From the NCBI GenBank assembly GCA_044224905.1, contig JBGAJN010000002.1, positions 806,001 to 870,000 on the forward strand: a DNA stretch of 64,000 nt, read 5' to 3'. Positions 51,303 to 60,102 of this stretch are shown piece after piece. Each line of letters opens with the position of its first letter. Position 1 is the stretch's first letter. Position numbers and translations under genes: made by a program. Below the pieces are notes generated by a model that did no database searches, was not told the origin of the DNA, and saw nothing but the letters and a program-made list of their open reading frames with translations. This DNA comes from JBGAJN01 sp044224905 (GTDB taxonomy: Bacteria > Verrucomicrobiota > Verrucomicrobiia > Limisphaerales > JBGAJN01).

Positions 51303-52522
51303 GTGAACTTCGTTCCAAGAGTTGTTGTTTGTTTTTGCGGCGCGCATGCCGACGTTCGCCTTCTGACTATCAGTCGTCTCTAACGAGCGCACGCTTGCTG
51401 CGAGCGGTCGAATCGGGATCTCAACGTGCCTTTACGTTAATTGAAGTCACCGGCGTACTGGTTGTGTTGGCGATTTTAGCGGTGGCGGTGCTTTCAGCGA
51501 CTGTAAAGCGCATGGATATTCAGGCCGGGAGTCGGGAGGCTGCCACTTTGCAATCGCTAGGAAACGCGTTTCAACAAAGCGTATTGCGCAACCGCTACAT
51601 TCCGAGCCACAACAGTGCGACAAATTGGGCCACCGCTATCGCTGCCGAGCTCGGCACTGATGCCGCTACAGTGACGACGAATGGACGTTTTTTGCCACGC
51701 TATTTTTTAATTGATCCGGCGTTACAGATCGGGACGAATGTGGCTGGGCAGGCTTACTCGCAGAGTAACACGGGTTCGACCAACACTCCGACTAACCCGC
51801 GGTTCTTGATTGTTTCGAGTATCGGTGGGCCGACACTGCCGCTCACCAACGGAGTTCCGAGTTCTGCAGTTTTCAATGGAATGTGGAATTGGAATGAAAC
51901 GGCCGGCGGATTGCCGTCGGGGCTCAGCTGGACTGGGAGCGGTCCGGATTTGAAGGTCCAACGCGTTAATCTTGCCTCCTCATTTGTCCGAGTCGTTTTG
52001 AACAACTACCTCTCTTCCGGTAGCGGGCAGTATATGATCGATCCGAGTCGGCTGCAGACCAATAGTGTCCCCAATCCGAATGGGGTCAGCGCCTATTTCC
52101 TTAAAGGGAGTGTTCTGCGATTGCTGGAAGCCAACAACACAGTGGATGCGGATCAAGTTTTGGAGCGAAACACTAGCTTCAATTACATTCAAAACGTTTG
52201 GCGTGGGGAAATCAACCCAGGGCTGGCCCTCAGCAATAGTGTGGGAACCGGCTTGAAGTTAGCCACGCCGTTGGCCGATATCGCGGGCACCTTCGCCACT
52301 AGCATCAATAACGCAAATGCCTTGAACCACACGACGCCGTCGATGGTGCTGAACAATATGAACAGCTTCATGACAGCCTATAACGCATGGGCCAATGCGG
52401 GGTTTCCCACCTCTGGCGCGATCTATACGGCGGCCAAAAATGCGCAGACGGCAATGCAGAATTCAATGTCTGATATGGTGAACAACCTTACCGCTGGAGG
52501 TTGCACCACCAACACGCCTTAA
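51299..52522 (+). CDS. Large pseudopilin-like protein with long leader
   Basis: 407 residues; ATG overlaps the previous stop (ATGA). The prepilin motif SQRA44-FTLIEVTGVLVVLAILAV comes after an unusually long 44-residue leader containing several Arg and Cys residues. The head shares with the preceding protein the segments LQSLGNAFQQSVL, IPSHNSATNWATAI and RVNLASSFVRVVL. A later internal start could give a normal leader, but no ATG lies between 51299 and the motif. It probably partners the preceding protein. Confidence 0.8.
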   Translation: MSELRSKSCCLFLRRACRRSPSDYQSSLTSARLLRAVESGSQRAFTLIEVTGVLVVLAILAVAVLSATVKRMDIQAGSREAATLQSLGNAFQQSVLRNRYIPSHNSATNWATAIAAELGTDAATVTTNGRFLPRYFLIDPALQIGTNVAGQAYSQSNTGSTNTPTNPRFLIVSSIGGPTLPLTNGVPSSAVFNGMWNWNETAGGLPSGLSWTGSGPDLKVQRVNLASSFVRVVLNNYLSSGSGQYMIDPSRLQTNSVPNPNGVSAYFLKGSVLRLLEANNTVDADQVLERNTSFNYIQNVWRGEINPGLALSNSVGTGLKLATPLADIAGTFATSINNANALNHTTPSMVLNNMNSFMTAYNAWANAGFPTSGAIYTAAKNAQTAMQNSMSDMVNNLTAGGCTTNTP

Positions 52523-52847
52523 AGCTGCGCTTTTCGCCTAAGGCTTAAACTTCTCCCAACCAAATCGGGTCCTTGCTGTAGTTCCCTGAACTCGGTTTCT
52601 CGCCGCGGAGTCAGTAATTTTCCCGATTGATCCATCCGGTGAACTCGATTGCCGGTTTCACGCCCCGGGGAATCCCTTGGGGTAACTTAGCGGCTCCCCC
52701 TTGGAGACGATAGTTTGAGGATTTGTTACTAAATGGGAATGACGATTCAAATTTCCCAGCGACACTTGTTGGGATCTCCTTCCGCGAGGAGGTGGGGTGT
52801 ATCTGAATCGTTGCGCTGTAGGTTTTCGAATCGCGGCAATTAGAATC
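52523..52847. other. Intergenic region before the PilM/N-like gene
   Basis: 325 bases without a credible frame. A weak inverted repeat, GCCTTA / TAAGGC with a 17-base loop, spans the pseudopilin stop (about 52517-52545) and might act as an attenuator. CCCCGGGG palindromic sequence lies near 52662. This gap splits the locus into an early part (pilins, ATPase, platform) and a late part (PilM/N-O-P-Q). Confidence 0.3.
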
Positions 52848-54251
52848 ATGGAGAAAAACGCGATCTGCATCAGTTTGCTGAGTGGCCAGTTTAAGGCGGC
52901 GTCAATGCTCCGTGGCTCCGTGGTTGGAACGTTTGAACGTCCCGAGCCGTTGGACGATTTGCTCGGCTTCCCATCGGCTCTGGCTGAGGCTGTCGAATTC
53001 ACAAAATGTAAAGCGAAGCGCGCCGTGATGGTCATGGCTCACGCGCGTTTGAGCAATCAAATCGTCGAGGTGCCACCGGCGGAAAGTGGAACGCTCGACC
53101 GCTATTTAGCACGGCGAGTTCAGGTGCTCAAGTCTTTCGAAGACGACGCGGCGTGGAGCCGTCGTCCGGCGATGCGCAACAAGAACGCGGACGCAGTTTT
53201 GCTGCATCTTTTGCCGCGAACCGTCCTCGATCAATTGGCTTCGGGTTGCGAATCGGAGGGAATTCAGTTGGTGCGGGTGATCCCCACGACCTCGGTCTTA
53301 GCCACCCAGTTGGCAAAACTCCCCATTGAGGAAAATGAAGTTGCGTTGCTTGTTGCCGAAACCGGCCGCACGACAACGGTTGTGATCGGGACTCGGGACG
53401 GTCGCGTGTGTCTGGCGCGTGTTCTGCCGAACACCTGGAATCGAAAGCCCGAGAGCATCGCAATGGACCTCGAGCGGACGATTGGATTCATCAATCAGGA
53501 GTCAGGCGTGGTTGTAAACAGCGTGTGGCTCTTCGGTGCCGGGGCGGAAGCACAGGTTCCGAAGCTATCCTCGTCTTTGAGTTTGCCGGTGAAAATCAGC
53601 CCGGTGCCAGTTACGCCTTGTTACTGGGCGGAGCAAGCTGCTACGCTGCCAGAGGCTGATGATGGAAACCTTGTCAGCCTCGAGGCCCGGCAAGCACCAC
53701 AACGTCGCCGCATGCTGGCGGTGACGATGACGTTGTCGATTTTGTTTTGCGTAGCAGCGCTTCTGGCTGCGGGATGGTTCGAATATACCCGTCGCCAAAA
53801 CCTCGTTGCTGTTGATCGAGCTTCCACCGAAACCTTGCGTTTGCAAACGCGGATACACGACGCGGAGCAGCGGGAGGCGCAATTGAAACGCAAACGAGGC
53901 TTGAGCGAATTCGTCGAGGCCGAATCGTTGCGGCCCGTGCCTGAATGGTTTCTCGGTTATCTGGGCGAAGTTTTTCCGGAGAGTTTTCTCCTCACGCAGC
54001 TTCGTGTGGCCCGAACGAATAGCCACTGGGAAATGAAGTTGAGCGGCGTGCTTCAACCGGCGAACGATCAAGCAAAAGTTGATGCGGTGCGTGCAGATTA
54101 CGCCTCACTGACGAACACCTTGGTCAACGGTCCCTTCCGGGTGAAGGTCACTCGCAGCGTCCTCAATGATTCCATGTCGGAGGCGCCACGCGCGGGCGTT
54201 GCTCGAGCCGATCGTGCGGTGCAGTTTGATTTGGAAGGAGTGATGCAATGA
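52848..54251 (+). CDS. PilM/PilN (GspL)-like fused assembly protein
   Basis: 467 residues from ATG 52848; the frame opens 17 codons earlier. The N-terminal 270 residues look like an actin-fold PilM/GspL cytoplasmic domain (VALLVAETGRTTTVVIGTRD and VWLFGAGAE). One membrane helix follows at about 287-310 (LAVTMTLSILFCVAALLAAG), then a coiled coil (ASTETLRLQTRIHDAEQREA) and a ferredoxin-like PilN/Fims domain (FPESFLLTQLRVARTN). This order is GspL-like. It links the ATPase to the periplasmic PilO/P parts. It overlaps the next gene by four bases. Confidence 0.8.
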   Translation: MEKNAICISLLSGQFKAASMLRGSVVGTFERPEPLDDLLGFPSALAEAVEFTKCKAKRAVMVMAHARLSNQIVEVPPAESGTLDRYLARRVQVLKSFEDDAAWSRRPAMRNKNADAVLLHLLPRTVLDQLASGCESEGIQLVRVIPTTSVLATQLAKLPIEENEVALLVAETGRTTTVVIGTRDGRVCLARVLPNTWNRKPESIAMDLERTIGFINQESGVVVNSVWLFGAGAEAQVPKLSSSLSLPVKISPVPVTPCYWAEQAATLPEADDGNLVSLEARQAPQRRRMLAVTMTLSILFCVAALLAAGWFEYTRRQNLVAVDRASTETLRLQTRIHDAEQREAQLKRKRGLSEFVEAESLRPVPEWFLGYLGEVFPESFLLTQLRVARTNSHWEMKLSGVLQPANDQAKVDAVRADYASLTNTLVNGPFRVKVTRSVLNDSMSEAPRAGVARADRAVQFDLEGVMQ

Positions 54252-54841
54252 GCTCATTCAAGCCATCTGATGTTTACGCGATTCCGGCATGGATGGTCCG
54301 CTTGATCGTTGTCGCGATGTTTGCCGGGGCGATTGCCCTCGCGGTGTGGCGCTGGAACGAGCTTCAGCTCGTCAATCGGCGGATGAACTCGGCAATCGCC
54401 CAGGAGTCCCGGTTGGTAAATGAATTGCAGCAACTCGAAATGCGCTGGGAACCTGCCGTTGCCGCGGAGGTCGAGGCGAGCTTTCAGCGAACACTCGCTC
54501 AATTGTTCACGGGCCCTGAAGAGATAGCCAACTGGCAGGCTGCGGCCCAACGCCACGCACGTGCGAATGCACTTGAGCATAGCGCGCGTCTTGGAGCTGC
54601 CGAAAGTCGGGTGAAGGACGACCAAAAGCTTTCTGTAATTCGCGCTACGTTGGACGTGGAGCCCTTGTCTGCGGTAACTGCGTCAAATTCCACTTTTCGT
54701 GGCCTGCTTAACTTTACTCGAGTGATCCGGGATTTGCCCAAGCGGCTCGATCTGGTTGAAATCGCAGTTACGGGTGGTTCCAACTCAATTGCTCAAGCTC
54801 AAGCCGTTGTGCAGCTCTGGGCACGGGAGGAAAATCGTTAA
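54248..54841 (+). CDS. PilO/GspM-like membrane protein
   Basis: 197 residues. A single N-terminal membrane helix (residues 15-33, WMVRLIVVAMFAGAIALAVW) is followed by a coiled coil (LVNRRMNSAIAQESRLVNEL) and a small periplasmic alpha/beta domain. Primary sequence is weak. The call depends on size, topology and position between PilM/N-like and PilP-like genes, with four-base overlap upstream and two bases downstream. It would form the inner-membrane alignment complex. Confidence 0.65.
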   Translation: MSSFKPSDVYAIPAWMVRLIVVAMFAGAIALAVWRWNELQLVNRRMNSAIAQESRLVNELQQLEMRWEPAVAAEVEASFQRTLAQLFTGPEEIANWQAAAQRHARANALEHSARLGAAESRVKDDQKLSVIRATLDVEPLSAVTASNSTFRGLLNFTRVIRDLPKRLDLVEIAVTGGSNSIAQAQAVVQLWAREENR

Positions 54842-54843
54842 CC

Positions 54844-55431
54844 ATGAAGCTGCTTCGTAATCCAGTTGTCGTCGGAGTCTTAGCAGTCGTGGCTGTTGTC
54901 GTGGTCTTTATGCAGTTCGCGCCGTTAATGCGAAGTGGTAGCGCAAACCCTGCAAGTTCGACTGCCACGTCGGTCGATCCTTCTGTGCAAGCGCCGGCTG
55001 CGATTTCGAATCCGGTGCGAGTGCTCACAAATGTCGCAGCCGAGCCGTCGATGGATCTTGCCGCGTTGGAGATTCAGGCTGCTCGCTGGAGTGACGCGAC
55101 CGACAAGGATCCGTTTCGGTTGAAAAAGAAGACAAACGTGGCTCAACCCGCTCCCAAAGCGTCATTTCCGCCCGCTCGCGACCTGCTCCTGCTCAGTGCG
55201 GTTTGGCGCCAGACCAAGGGCGATCTTGCTGTCGTAAACGGGCGGGTCATGACCTTGGGTGATGAAATCCTGGGCTTCAAAATTACAGGTATCGAGTCCG
55301 ATCGCATCTGGGTGGATGGGCCGAACGGTCGCGAACAAGTTTTGTTTGGTGGAAACAGTTCGAAGTTGGTTAGCCCGACCAATCGCCCACCGACCACGGC
55401 TGGTGCCCAAAACATAAAGCATCGCCCTTGA
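54844..55431 (+). CDS. PilP/GspC-like membrane protein
   Basis: 195 residues. An N-terminal membrane helix (VVVGVLAVVAVVVVFMQFAP) and an Ala/Ser/Pro linker lead to a small domain containing LLLLSAVWRQTKGDLAVVNG and VMTLGDEILGFKITGIESDR. This is the beta-barrel HR/PilP pattern that contacts the N-terminal domains of the secretin. The position just before the secretin gene supports this. The C-terminus is short and unstructured. Confidence 0.72.
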   Translation: MKLLRNPVVVGVLAVVAVVVVFMQFAPLMRSGSANPASSTATSVDPSVQAPAAISNPVRVLTNVAAEPSMDLAALEIQAARWSDATDKDPFRLKKKTNVAQPAPKASFPPARDLLLLSAVWRQTKGDLAVVNGRVMTLGDEILGFKITGIESDRIWVDGPNGREQVLFGGNSSKLVSPTNRPPTTAGAQNIKHRP

Positions 55432-55464
55432 CCGTTGGATTGACTTAACCACGCCATAACTCCT

Positions 55465-57144
55465 ATGAAACTACACCTCCCTACTTCCAGCGCGCTAGTG
55501 TTCGCCTTGGGGCTTACTACGGGCGTCGTCGCCAACGTCAATGCCGGTCAATCGGCCGCGACCATCACTGAGATTTCGGCAGCGCAACCCGCGGCCGATC
55601 TTTCGTTCGCGACCAATCGTGTTAACGACCATCCGTGGGTTGTACCTGCGCCGAAGTTTGATTCGTGGCCCGAGGTGCCGCCGCGTCCAACGAATGCGGG
55701 CAGCGCCTATCTCACGTCGACGACGATTGCTGGCGACGCGGGCCACGTTGCATCATCCACCAAGGAGCGACAGCTCTATTCTTTCCATGCGGAAAATGTA
55801 GATATCAAATCGGCGCTCGCGTTGTTCGCCAAGGCGAACCGTTTAAACATTGTGCCGGATCAAGACATCGCCGGCTTGGTCACCTTGGATATCGACGACC
55901 TTCCGCTGGAACGCGTCATGCAGGCGTTGCTCGAAGCGCACGATATCTCGTGGACCGAGGAGGATGGCCTTATCCGTGTGCGTGGTGCTCAGACGCGGAG
56001 TTTTGTCGTGGACTATTTGCGTCTGACGAGATCGGGGCACGGGTCTAGTTCTGTGACGCTCTCATCCGCCGCTATTGCGAATAGCAGTGGCAATGGAAAT
56101 GCGGGATCAGGGCCGAGCGGGAGTAGCGCGGGGGCGGGAGGCGGCGGACCGTCAACTGGTGCAGGCACGACAGGCTCACAAATGAATCTCAACTTGGAAA
56201 ATCCTGTCGAGTTTTGGCGGGAGCTGGATGAGCAGATGAGGAGAATGTTGACTCCAGCGGGTCGAGAGTCGCTGGCGATCAACGCGACTGCGGGGATTAT
56301 CCAAGTCACTGACAGACCCTCGGCCCTTAAGAGAGTAGAGAATTTCCTTCAGCAGATGAATCAGTCGGTGTCCCGTCAGGTGGATCTGGAAGCGAAGCTT
56401 TATGATGTAACTTTGGGCGACCAGTTTCAGTTCGGGGTTGATTGGCAGAAAGTGGCAGCGGTCGGCGGAGGCCAGTACCAAACCATCGCTTCTCCATTTG
56501 GCGATCCTTCCCAGCTCAACTTGACCCGCGACTCTTTCGTTAGCCCCGGCGGCGGATTTCTGGCTAAGCAGTCCGCTATCACAATGCTTTTCAGCAACAA
56601 CAACGCAAAGGCTGTACTGAACGCTCTCAAGGAGCAGGGGAATGTTAGCGTAATCTCCCAACCGCGTCTCCGGACTCTCAACAATCAGACGGCGATAATG
56701 AAAGTGGGCACCGATCAGCCGTTCTTTACCCAGCAAACACAGACGACTTCCAGCGCATCGGCGCAGACTACTACAAGTGGCGATCAGCTATCCATAATTA
56801 CGGTGGGTACGGTGCTCTCTGTCACTCCTCAGATCGCAGGCGATGGCTGGATTACTCTCGACATTACTCCGGCGATCACCAGTTTTGTTGACGAGAAAAC
56901 TTCTCCTAGCGGTAAGAGCTCGGCGCCGGTTCTCGACATTAAACAGTCGTCCACCATCGTCCGATTGCACGATGGCGAAACCATCATTATGGGCGGCTTG
57001 ATTCAGAATAGTTCAACTCATTCTACGCGAAAAGTGCCGTTGATCGGGGACATCCCGCTATTGGGAAAACTCTTCCAAGGTAAAATTGATGCCAAACAGA
57101 AGAAGGAATTGGTTGTTTTTCTGACGCCGAGAATTGTGCAGTGA
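55465..57144 (+). CDS. Secretin (PilQ/GspD family)
   Basis: 559 residues with a signal peptide (MKLHLPTSSALVFALGLTTG) and no lipobox. An STN/N0-like domain lies at about 110-175 (FHAENVDIKSALALFAKANR; VMQALLEAHDISW). A Gly/Ser-rich linker (about 205-235) precedes an N3-like region (ATAGIIQVTDRPSALKRVEN). The secretin core has VISQPRLRTLNNQTAIMKVG, VGTVLSVTPQIAGDGWITLD and MGGLIQNSSTHSTRKVPLIG, then LLGKLF and the end VVFLTPRIVQ. It forms the outer-membrane pore. A perfect hairpin at 57210-57241 ends the unit. Confidence 0.95.
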   Translation: MKLHLPTSSALVFALGLTTGVVANVNAGQSAATITEISAAQPAADLSFATNRVNDHPWVVPAPKFDSWPEVPPRPTNAGSAYLTSTTIAGDAGHVASSTKERQLYSFHAENVDIKSALALFAKANRLNIVPDQDIAGLVTLDIDDLPLERVMQALLEAHDISWTEEDGLIRVRGAQTRSFVVDYLRLTRSGHGSSSVTLSSAAIANSSGNGNAGSGPSGSSAGAGGGGPSTGAGTTGSQMNLNLENPVEFWRELDEQMRRMLTPAGRESLAINATAGIIQVTDRPSALKRVENFLQQMNQSVSRQVDLEAKLYDVTLGDQFQFGVDWQKVAAVGGGQYQTIASPFGDPSQLNLTRDSFVSPGGGFLAKQSAITMLFSNNNAKAVLNALKEQGNVSVISQPRLRTLNNQTAIMKVGTDQPFFTQQTQTTSSASAQTTTSGDQLSIITVGTVLSVTPQIAGDGWITLDITPAITSFVDEKTSPSGKSSAPVLDIKQSSTIVRLHDGETIIMGGLIQNSSTHSTRKVPLIGDIPLLGKLFQGKIDAKQKKELVVFLTPRIVQ

Positions 57145-57209
57145 AATTAACGGCAGAGTCGGCGTTTGATCACAACGACTCGCCTTTGGTAGCGACTTCT
57201 GTGAATGAA

Positions 57210-57241
57210 CCGAGGCTGGCGACGTGAGTTGCCAGCCTCGG
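57210..57241. terminator. Hairpin between convergent secretin and sugar-transferase genes
   Basis: A perfect 11-base stem, CCGAGGCTGGC (57210-57220) and GCCAGCCTCGG (57231-57241), with a 10-base loop lies 65 bases after the secretin stop. There is no strong T run on either side, so termination may be weak or the structure may protect the 3' end. The convergent gene ends at 57305. Confidence 0.65.
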
Positions 57242-57304
57242 ACACTTTCAAATATTTGCGGTCGGAGTTTTAAGCCGCTTGCCGATGAAGCGGCGCGCGA
57301 AGAG

Positions 57305-58072
57305 TTACGCTGTGCGAATTTTTCCCTGAGCCTGCCTTCGTTTTTCCGCGGCCGCGGATTTTTCGCGGCGGAAGATGAAGCTTTCGGCGAGTTGGGAGAA
57401 CAGGACCAGTGGCGTGCGAATAATAATGCTCAGATCTTGTCGGAGGCTGGCGGTTTTCGCATAGCGGATATCCAGTGCGATCATCCGGCTGAAGGTAGTA
57501 TGGTTTTTACCGCTGACCTGCCATAGCCCGGTCAATCCTGGGAGCGTGTTGGCACGTTCGCGCTGGGTAGGCGAGTAGGCTTCAAATTCCTGTGGCGTAC
57601 ATGGGCGAGGTCCGACGATGCTCATTTCTCCGCGCAACACATTGAGCAATTGGGGGAGTTCGTCCAATCCGGTCGAGCGAAGTACCCAAGCAAAGGGAAT
57701 CAATCGATGGTCATGCCCATCGAGTTTAATCATCGGACGGTCCGATTGAATTAGTTCAGCGAAGTATTTTTCGTGACCGTTCGTGGCGCACCCTGACCTC
57801 ATTGTGCGGAATTTGAGGCAGGTGAATGCCTTTCCTCCGAGGCCAATACGCTCCTGTCGGAACAGGATGGGGCCGGATGATACGAGCTTGATTGCCGCAG
57901 CGGTGACAACCATGACGGGCAACCACGCGGGTGCCGCAAGGGCGACTAAAGTGACGTCGAGACACCGTTTCCAATAGGGTGCGTGAAGCGGCAGCGCGAC
58001 GGGATCATGCCGATTTTCCGACGAGCTGATGGCAGCCCCAGCTCTCCCCGTTTCGAGATCGGATTTCTTCAT
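57305..58072 (-). CDS. Polyprenyl-phosphate sugar-1-phosphate transferase (initiating sugar transferase)
   Basis: 255 residues from ATG 58072 (a GTG lies 11 codons upstream). A membrane helix at about 36-60 (DVTLVALAAPAWLPVMVVTA) precedes the bacterial sugar transferase domain: GPILFRQERIGLGGKAFTCL, KFRTM, RSTGLDELPQLLNVLRGEMS, IVGPRPCTP and GLTGLWQVSGKN. It starts exopolysaccharide synthesis by loading undecaprenyl phosphate. It is a short-type enzyme without the extra N-terminal domains. It lies far from the main locus (1372-22108) but could serve it. Confidence 0.93.
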   Translation of the reverse strand: MKKSDLETGRAGAAISSSENRHDPVALPLHAPYWKRCLDVTLVALAAPAWLPVMVVTAAAIKLVSSGPILFRQERIGLGGKAFTCLKFRTMRSGCATNGHEKYFAELIQSDRPMIKLDGHDHRLIPFAWVLRSTGLDELPQLLNVLRGEMSIVGPRPCTPQEFEAYSPTQRERANTLPGLTGLWQVSGKNHTTFSRMIALDIRYAKTASLRQDLSIIIRTPLVLFSQLAESFIFRREKSAAAEKRRQAQGKIRTA

Positions 58073-58857
58073 AGTTCCAAGGCCGAATTTATGGCACACT
58101 TCCACCCAGTTTGGCCAATGTTTTCAGAAGAATTATTCCCGTGTAGGCAAACGCATGAGGCGGGAAAATTGACTGCCGTTCGATGGTGGATTTTGGGTGA
58201 AAAACCATGCAGCCCACTTCACATGACCGAGTTGTCTGCGTGACGTTGGTGTCCGTTAATTTTTACAAAATTCTCTTCGTCGAGTTGGACGGAACCGAGG
58301 TTCCGATCATTCGTGAAATCTACGAGTTTTTCGCTGCCTATGCGAGGCGCGGCGGCATGGGATCCTTCGCTGCCCTGATTGCCGCGCAGTTGTCGCCAGT
58401 GGCATTATCTCGTCGACGGGAGGATTGTTTCGAGCCACTTTCGCTCAGGATTCGAAAGACACACATGAATACCAAAGACACTGCGGAAGCGTTGTTGCGT
58501 TTCAGTAAAATCCTTGTTGCGTGGCCAGTCGTCGGGACGGCGCTCTGGATGATCCTTCGCAAACCCAATTACCGCTTTCCTACCATCTCTGAGCGAGAGT
58601 TTGACGGAGCGCCCGGGGTGGTTCGTGCCTTCATCCTGTGCTGACTAAGCTGCGCAAGGCAGCATGTTGGTTTGCCTGAACAAGAGCTTCGAAGCAAAAA
58701 TGGACCATTTTGCGCACATCGGTCTGTCGACTGGAGTTGCGTACGGTATTCCGGCGAATCAACTGCTCACCGGTGGTCCAATTGGACCACACCTCAAGGA
58801 AGAGTCGATTGATGTTCGGATTTCCATTCACGTCGTCGTATAAACTCGAACCTCTCA
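58073..58857. other. Low-coding region between sugar transferase and acyltransferase genes
   Basis: 785 bases with only one doubtful frame (58207-58644, listed separately). Base composition and codon pattern look irregular. No repeats, RNA genes or terminators were recognised. The promoter of the divergent sugar-transferase gene must be in the left part. Confidence 0.3.
58207..58644 (+). CDS. Doubtful hypothetical ORF
   Basis: 145 codons from ATG 58207. The N-terminal part is not clearly protein-like. From ATG 58465 the sequence (MNTKDTAEALLRFSKILVAW, PVVGTALWMILRKP) looks like a short helix plus a membrane segment. I do not recognise a family. It may be a small membrane protein starting at 58465, a remnant of a larger gene, or not coding. 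Confidence 0.25.
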   Translation: MQPTSHDRVVCVTLVSVNFYKILFVELDGTEVPIIREIYEFFAAYARRGGMGSFAALIAAQLSPVALSRRREDCFEPLSLRIRKTHMNTKDTAEALLRFSKILVAWPVVGTALWMILRKPNYRFPTISEREFDGAPGVVRAFILC

Positions 58858-60018
58858 ATGACATTTTGGCCAGCTATTGTTGCGTTCGCGATCGTCCTGA
58901 GTTTGTCGTGGCTTCTCTGCAAATGCTTCGGAGCACCTGATAGCATTGGCCGCTTCGCTTCGTTGGATGGATTGCGTGGGTATTTGGCGTTCGGCGTTTT
59001 CATCCACCACGGCGCAGTGTGGTATCAATTTCTTCGTACCGGTGAATGGGAGCGGCCAACTTCGCCCCTCTATTCCAATCTTGGACAGGCGAGCGTTGCG
59101 CTTTTCTTCATGATCACCGGCTTTCTCTTTTGGTCGAAGCTGTTGCGGGGCCGTTCCGAACCCATCGACTGGAGCAAATTGTATCTCTCGAGGATTTTGC
59201 GCCTCACCCCGCTTTACGCAATAGCGGTGATACTCGTTGTCGTTACCGTTGGCATCCTTACGGATTTTCACCTGACCGAACCGCTGTTATTGTTCGCAAA
59301 GAATGTCATGAAGTGGGTGACGTTCACTTTCAAAGGTCCGCCAAATCTCAACGGTGTTGACCGAACTTTTGTAATCATAGCAGGTGTGACATGGACGCTT
59401 CCTTATGAATGGCTTTTCTACTTTGCCCTGCCGCTCATGGGGATTCTGGTAGGAGCGGTGGCGACGAAGCGATTGCTGATCGGCAGCGTGCTGACTGTCT
59501 CCTGGGTGGCTTATCAAATTCGGCCGGAATGGATTCATCTCGCGGCGTTTGGTGGTGGCATCGCCGCCGCACTTCTTGTGCATTTTAATTGTATTCACCC
59601 TTGCGTTCGCGGGGGCTGGAGCTCGCTCGTGGCTTCGGCGGCGCTGTTGGTGGCGGTGACCTGCTTTCCCAACGCATCAGAACCTCTGCCCTTGCTGCTG
59701 CTGACAATGGCTTTTGTGATCATTGTTGGAGGCAATACAATCTTTGGTGTATTGGCGTGGCCAGCATCTCATTTTCTGGGGCAGCTTACGTACAGCGTAT
59801 ACCTACTCCACGGAATCATCTTGTTTTGGGTGTTCCGTTTTGGCGTTGGCTTCACCAATGCCGCCTCGTTTTCCCTCCTGACACACTGGGCGACGGTGTG
59901 GGCGTGCATTCCCATCGTGCTGTGCACTTGCTACGTCACGTTCCGATGGATCGAACTTCCAGGGATGCGAAGCGTTTCCAAGATCAGCGAGCGCACGAAT
60001 AAATGGTTTCGCGGCTGA
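58858..60018 (+). CDS. Acyltransferase family 3 membrane protein
   Basis: 386 residues with about ten membrane helices. The start RFASLDGLRGYLAFGVFIHH contains the family LDGLRGxxA motif and the conserved His. NLGQASVALFFMITGFLFW and LYLSRILRLTPLYA (R-x-x-R-I-x-P-like) follow. YSVYLLHGIILFWVF near the C-terminus is the typical Y-x-x-Y-L-x-H block. Such enzymes O-acetylate or acylate surface polysaccharides or peptidoglycan. It lies near the initiating sugar transferase. The target is unknown. Confidence 0.9.
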   Translation: MTFWPAIVAFAIVLSLSWLLCKCFGAPDSIGRFASLDGLRGYLAFGVFIHHGAVWYQFLRTGEWERPTSPLYSNLGQASVALFFMITGFLFWSKLLRGRSEPIDWSKLYLSRILRLTPLYAIAVILVVVTVGILTDFHLTEPLLLFAKNVMKWVTFTFKGPPNLNGVDRTFVIIAGVTWTLPYEWLFYFALPLMGILVGAVATKRLLIGSVLTVSWVAYQIRPEWIHLAAFGGGIAAALLVHFNCIHPCVRGGWSSLVASAALLVAVTCFPNASEPLPLLLLTMAFVIIVGGNTIFGVLAWPASHFLGQLTYSVYLLHGIILFWVFRFGVGFTNAASFSLLTHWATVWACIPIVLCTCYVTFRWIELPGMRSVSKISERTNKWFRG

Positions 60019-60102
60019 AGCGACGGTGAAATGGATCTCTGCGGATTCATCTAGTCGTGGTAACCTCTACTATCGATTTCCCCGCGAACAGATCCGTCGG
60101 AT

